64,000 bases of DNA from Nymphalis io. Taxonomy: Eukaryota > Arthropoda > Insecta > Lepidoptera > Nymphalidae. The position numbers and the translations under genes were made by a program. The DNA lies in NCBI RefSeq assembly GCF_905147045.1, contig NC_065899.1, positions 6,956,501 to 7,020,500 of the forward strand. The letters are read 5' to 3'. A model generated the notes under the pieces. That model saw only the letters and a list, made by a program, of their open reading frames with translations. It had not been told where the DNA came from and made no database searches. How positions within the stretch are numbered: position 1 is the stretch's first letter; each line of letters starts with the position of its first letter. Shown piece after piece: positions 59,385 to 64,000 of this stretch.

Positions 59385-59680
59385 TTTTGCAATAGGTAGG
59401 CCGACAAGCATATAGGCCACTTGATAGTAAATGGTTACCAACGCCCATAGACATTGGAATTCTAAAAATTTTAACCATCGCTTACGTCACCAATGCGCCA
59501 CCAACCTTAGGAACTAAGATGTTATGTCCCTTGAGCCTGTAATTACACTGGCTCACTCACCATTCAAACCGGAACACAACAATACCAAGTACTGCCGTTT
59601 TGCGGCAGAATATCTGATGAGTGGGTGGTACCAGCCCAGACAAGCTTGCACAAATCCCTACCACCAGTACAAAGATTGTA
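59385..59680 (-). repeat. Repeat C, near full length, poly(A) tail
   Basis: Minus strand: TACTGGTGGTAGGGATTTGT ... CCACCCACTCATCAGATATT ... GAGTGAGCCAGTGTAATTAC ... CCTATTGCAAAAAAAA. About 85 percent similar by eye to the 24.7-kb copy, same orientation. Confidence 0.75.
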
Positions 59681-61740
59681 GAAGTGAATTGATTCATGTG
59701 AATCAATTCTACTAATTTGATTATTTACGTTTTAATGTCATGTCTACTTCCTTCGAATGTCAAATCAACGATGACGGAAAGAGAATAATCAGTACTTAAC
59801 TAAACACCCGCTAACGTTTACGAGTAAAGCCGTTAATCTTTAATATTTGAATATTTAAACATCCAGAGAAAAATGGTTGATTTCATTTTTACAGAATATT
59901 GTTTATATATAATAAATAAATCACCAAAACTTCCTTCTTTAAAATAAAAATTATAATATGATATAATAATTCTAAAAGTGACTTTGTTCAGCTATTACGT
60001 TTCAAGATCTCAATCGATCCCAATGTTATGAGATATACGAATACTTTGAAAATGAAAAACAATTAATTCATTTTTATAACGTAACAAATAGTTTAGCTGT
60101 TATGGGTTTACTCTCATTTCTAACGAGATGACAAGACGATAAGGTGCCTGTGCCAAGGTGACAGTAAATAAATTCGCAATCACAAAATAATCCAGTAGCA
60201 GATAAAATTAAGTGATGTAAAGCTACATTCCCTCATTACAAATCACATATCATTATCACAAATGAAAATCAAATACCCGGTGGCTTTGTTTAAAGAACAT
60301 TAATTATTTGCGAGGCTAAACGCTATTCTATTTGGTAACCAAACTAGGAATATTGGAATAGCGTACGTGGCCCCACATTTTATTGTATGGTATACTGATA
60401 GCTCTCGACGAAATGGATTGGAAATGAGAGATTGATAAAACACAAATAAAAAATGAATTTACCTTAATATTAAGAAACCACTATATTTTAATACATAACA
60501 GATAAGAATATAATTAATATCGAAACCTTTCATGCAAAGGTAAATGAAAAAATACGAATAATTTTTGTTTAAAAACATTTAAGGTGATCTTAAATCAATA
60601 AAATTCATACACATCTTTAAAAAAATGTCTAAGAATATATGGATTATATCTCTCAAATCAACTAAATAAAATTATAGATCTTATAATATTTATATCATTA
60701 ATTTAGTTTGAATTTGAAAACTTTTCGTTATAAACTTATATCACTGTTTGAATTTATTTATTATTTGTTACTGTTTTGAACAAATAAAATTATACTTTTT
60801 TGATGTATTAAATTAAATCAAAAATTATTAATTAAATATTTAAATCTTCACATATTTATTACTCGGTTTTCAAAAAATACCTATAACTCAATGTAACTGA
60901 TGACTCCATAGCTGAAGATAGGCCTGAATATAGTGATAGTCAAGGTAATAGGATCATGGAGAGTGATGCGAGGCATCTTGAGTATGCTCTCAAGAGGTTG
61001 CGTCTTTCATTTCTCAGCTTCAAGGACCAACGACCTGAATGGATTACAAGGAGGGACTTGAACGAGAATTTTATTGAAGAATTCCATACTTTGTACTATT
61101 GAAAATTTCTTTAATAATTGACAAATAACTTAATATTTTTTTATGTTACTTGCAGCATCGACTAAATCCTGATTCATATCACACTAAGCCGTAACCGAAT
61201 GTTTCATAGGAATTTTATTATTTTTCATAGAAGTAAAGCTTCCTCCAATAACGGTGATTTGAGATACCAAGCTACTACACCCAATTGTAACTATACCCAA
61301 TTAAGAAAAAAACAGTGTCTGCCAATGTTATGGTTTTGATGAGTCCTTATTTTAATTCTTCGTAATTTAACTATTAAATATAATATACTAACCAACACTA
61401 AACGAAAAAAAAAATCTTATTCTTAATGAACATTAAAGATAAAACAGTGGGTCGGTCAGAAAATCATTACCACGCATTACTTTTTTTATTTTTGTGTATT
61501 TATTTTATTTATTTATTTTTTATTTATGTACCAACAGAGTATACAGAAAATTATATAAATGAAAAATGTGTACAAAGGGATAACTTATCTCTAACAAGAG
61601 ATCTCTTCCAGAAACCCTGAATCTAGTGGAGATTATTTGTAATACTTATTTATGGTGCAGGTACAATATCAATTAGTTTTATATTATAAAATTCAAGTAG
61701 ACTTAACGATAAATGAATATATTACACTCTAAATACAAAT
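59681..61740. other. AT-rich stretch; one small coding-like patch
   Basis: Only the segment 60899-61102 stands out (open frame with charged residues, see findings). The rest shows nothing recognisable. Confidence 0.45.
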
Positions 61741-62205
61741 AAATATATTAATATATACCATTATCTATAATATATATATATATACATTCAACTTACATAG
61801 ATACAAAAAAATATATATACATACATATAAAATAAATTAAACTTAAGTGGAAAGAAAGTGTTGCTTAACTTTGATTTTAAACGATCTTATTGTAACATTA
61901 TTATGGAAAATATTATCTGGAAGAGAGTTCCATAGGCGAGCGGCAACAACGGAAAACGAGTTACCAAAGGAAGTAGTATTAAAAAATGGTACCTCAAGAG
62001 TTTTCGACGCCACACATGCGCGTACTGGTCTTTCACGAGCAGGACAAAACAGAAAACGCTCATGTAGGTAATCAGGGCTACCATGGTTTAATATATTAAA
62101 AAGAAGCGATAATATGTGCAAGCTCCGGCGAAGTCGGATAGGAAGCCACTTTAACTGACGTCGATATTGAGAAATGTGATCAAATTTGCGCATTTGAACG
62201 AATCA
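61741..62205 (-). mobile_element. LINE 3-prime end fragment (CR1/L2-like)
   Basis: A minus-strand frame at 61843-62193 encodes the C-terminal region found after RT in CR1/L2/jockey-type LINEs: LKWLPIRLRRSLHILSLLF, then FGNSFSVVAARLWNSLPDNI and a final basic FKIKVKQHFL. The AT-rich sequence to 61741 with (TA)n may be its 3-prime UTR. RT itself is absent (5-prime truncation near 62200). Same functional region as in the 38.6-kb LINE, but a different family. Confidence 0.75.
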
Positions 62206-62917
62206 CGATAAAAAATACTATTTTTATTCGTAAAATTATAGACATCTAGTTAAACCGACCAAACACTTAGCGTTTATTGATTTTGTATATAATCACTCAA
62301 AATAATAATATGTTTAACAGTTTTTTTAAAACATAAATACATATAATAATATTTAGTTTGTGCTGGTTATATCGAGCATAAATGACTAATCAACATTTTA
62401 AAACAGCCCAAAGTACCACTTAAATGGAAATTTTGTTATTGTAAAAGATAATTATGTGATTTTAAAAATTATAAAAGCACACAAAATGCTTAATATTTTT
62501 ATGATAGACACAGAATGGAACGAATAAATGAAATAAGCACCCCATGATACACATTTGGGGAAGCCGCGTGTATAAGCAGGTATTGTATTGTTTTGATTTT
62601 CATTATCATCATCATTAAATATGAATAAAAAAAATTACAATTGATTGGAGATTTTTGTTTTGTTTTATTATAAAGTAATCGACGTTAATTTTTTGAGAAA
62701 TCTCTATTAAATTCAGGTTCTTCTACAGTTAGATGAAATATGATCTCTAGATGAATTAGCATCTCATTAAGCTACTCTGTGTAATCGATCTCTTTACAGG
62801 AATATTAATAAACCCACTTTGTGATACCAATACTTTTTTCAAGCGTTTAATCCAAACAATGTCCACGTTAGCGTCCTTATAGCGTTTATTCAATGTCGAT
62901 GACCTTTGATATAATAT
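62206..62917. other. AT-rich stretch, no gene seen
   Basis: Nothing supported. Confidence 0.5.
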
Positions 62918-63145
62918 GAGTGCCCGGTAGCTAGAACGCATGAATATTAAACGAAGATTGCGTATTAAAACCGGATAAGCGCCACTAACGATGAATATAT
63001 TTTTAATTTGATTTTATAATTCATCTAGTCGTCGGCGAAGGAAAATATCGTGCGGAAACCTGCATGTATCTGATGATATTCTGCATGAGTGTATCTAAGC
63101 CCGCATTAGAGCGACGTGGTATAATAAGCTTTTCCCAGTATTGGA
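62918..63145 (+). repeat. SINE-A, old diverged copy
   Basis: GAGTGCCCGGTAGCTAGAACGCATGAATATTAAACG ... ACCGGATAAGCGCCACTAAC ... TAATTCATCTAGTCGTCGGCG ... CGTGCGGAAACCTGCATGTA ... GCCCGCATTAGAGCGACGTGG follow the order of SINE-A body motifs with heavy divergence. Confidence 0.6.
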
Positions 63146-64000
63146 GTATTTACGTTTACTTTTAAACAGATGGGTATTATAAGTATAGTATATAAATTAT
63201 CTTAGCTATTAGATCTTATATAATATATATCTTATATAGTATAAACAATATAAACCTTTCTTTATATTGTTAATTTGCATCAATGCACTTTTTTTATTAG
63301 TCAATGTGATCGAAGTCAACGAAAACATGCGTTTTATATCTATACAAAAATATAAAGGTCAGGATCTCTAAGTCCGATTCCGATTGAAAAAGGTTTTAAA
63401 CTATATACCATAATGCTACAGGCCACTATGGCGGAGCAGTAAAGTTTAACGCCATTGAAACCTCGCGAAGCAACTAATCGTAATCATAAATTATTGAGAG
63501 TGATATCTAACAAGACAGACTTGCAAAAATTCCTACAACCAGTTAATTTCAGGTAGATATTACTTGAAGTGTTTCTGAATGAGTCGTTTTCAATTAATAA
63601 ATTGTATTGTGCCGTAATCAGTCTAATTAGTATTCTTGTCATTAATAATCCTACATACTAAGTAAGCATTAAAACGGTTAGAACATTTTGAGAATGCTTC
63701 GCTTAAAGCTGTTTTAAGCGTTTAAAGCGGCTTATATCGAATGAATCAATCGAAACGATACGTTCGTATTCATTTGAAAATCGAAAAGGATAGAATATTA
63801 TTGAATGCGCAATATATTTGCAAATGAAAAAATGTGTCTACAAATTGAGGTACAGGGGATTGGTTTTTTATATAATAATATAAAGTTATCTTACACCTTC
63901 GTTGGGAAATAATAATATATACCTAGGTGTATGTTTATCGGTTTTGCTATAAATAATATAAGAATGTGATTTGTCTTAAGAGGCGCAGAACCAGCTTACC
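63146..64000. other. AT-rich stretch, no gene seen
   Basis: No exon supported. The last bases (minus strand GGTAAGC from 64000) look like a splice donor, so a minus-strand exon could end at the window edge; this is only a guess. Confidence 0.4.

Overview
This is an AT-rich eukaryotic window with short coding exons separated by long introns and a heavy load of retrotransposons and tRNA-derived SINEs. The repeat types suggest a lepidopteran insect, probably a butterfly: RTE-clade LINEs, SINEs with a tRNA-like head, and a common approximately 290-bp poly(A)-tailed repeat. That assignment is inference. Nothing bacterial or organellar was seen, and no complete rRNA or tRNA gene.

The left 18.5 kb holds two host genes on the minus strand. 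One is a multi-exon gene read from right to left (seven exons recognised, about 18,488 down to 1, continuing past the left edge). It encodes a signal peptide, a cysteine-containing extracellular region and a thrombospondin type-1 repeat; the layout resembles vertebrate THSD1. All six introns have GT/AG ends and consistent phases. The other is an intronless 607-codon coiled-coil gene, a CFAP157 homologue (a sperm flagellum / motile-cilium protein). It lies wholly inside the 2.5-kb intron that splits the TSP1 domain. About 99 bp upstream of its ATG is a perfect palindromic X-box (RFX site), as expected for a ciliary gene.

The introns of the THSD1-like gene carry a decayed Ty3/gypsy LTR element (5.8-8.7 kb), SINE fragments and other repeats. 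The region from 18.5 to 64 kb has no convincing host coding exon. It could be a long 5-prime intron of the THSD1-like gene, because its first coding exon is preceded by a splice acceptor, or intergenic sequence.

That right-hand region is a retrotransposon landscape: a truncated RTE (19.4-21.1 kb); a full-length RTE with an intact 987-codon ORF and a 10-bp target-site duplication (26.0-29.2 kb); a 5-prime-truncated jockey/CR1-like LINE (38.5-40.4 kb); an internally deleted RTE derivative next to a GC-rich poly(A)-ending retroposed segment (52.4-53.35 kb); a LINE 3-prime fragment (61.8-62.2 kb); and at least three dispersed short-repeat families. Two SINE-A copies and one SINE-B copy have 11-15 bp target-site duplications, pointing to relatively recent insertion.

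No wholly new system was found. The best leads are the nested ciliary gene with its X-box, the THSD1-like gene structure, the intact RTE whose stop codon lies at the start of its tail repeat, and three copies of a palindrome-bearing repeat spaced 765 and 770 bp apart.
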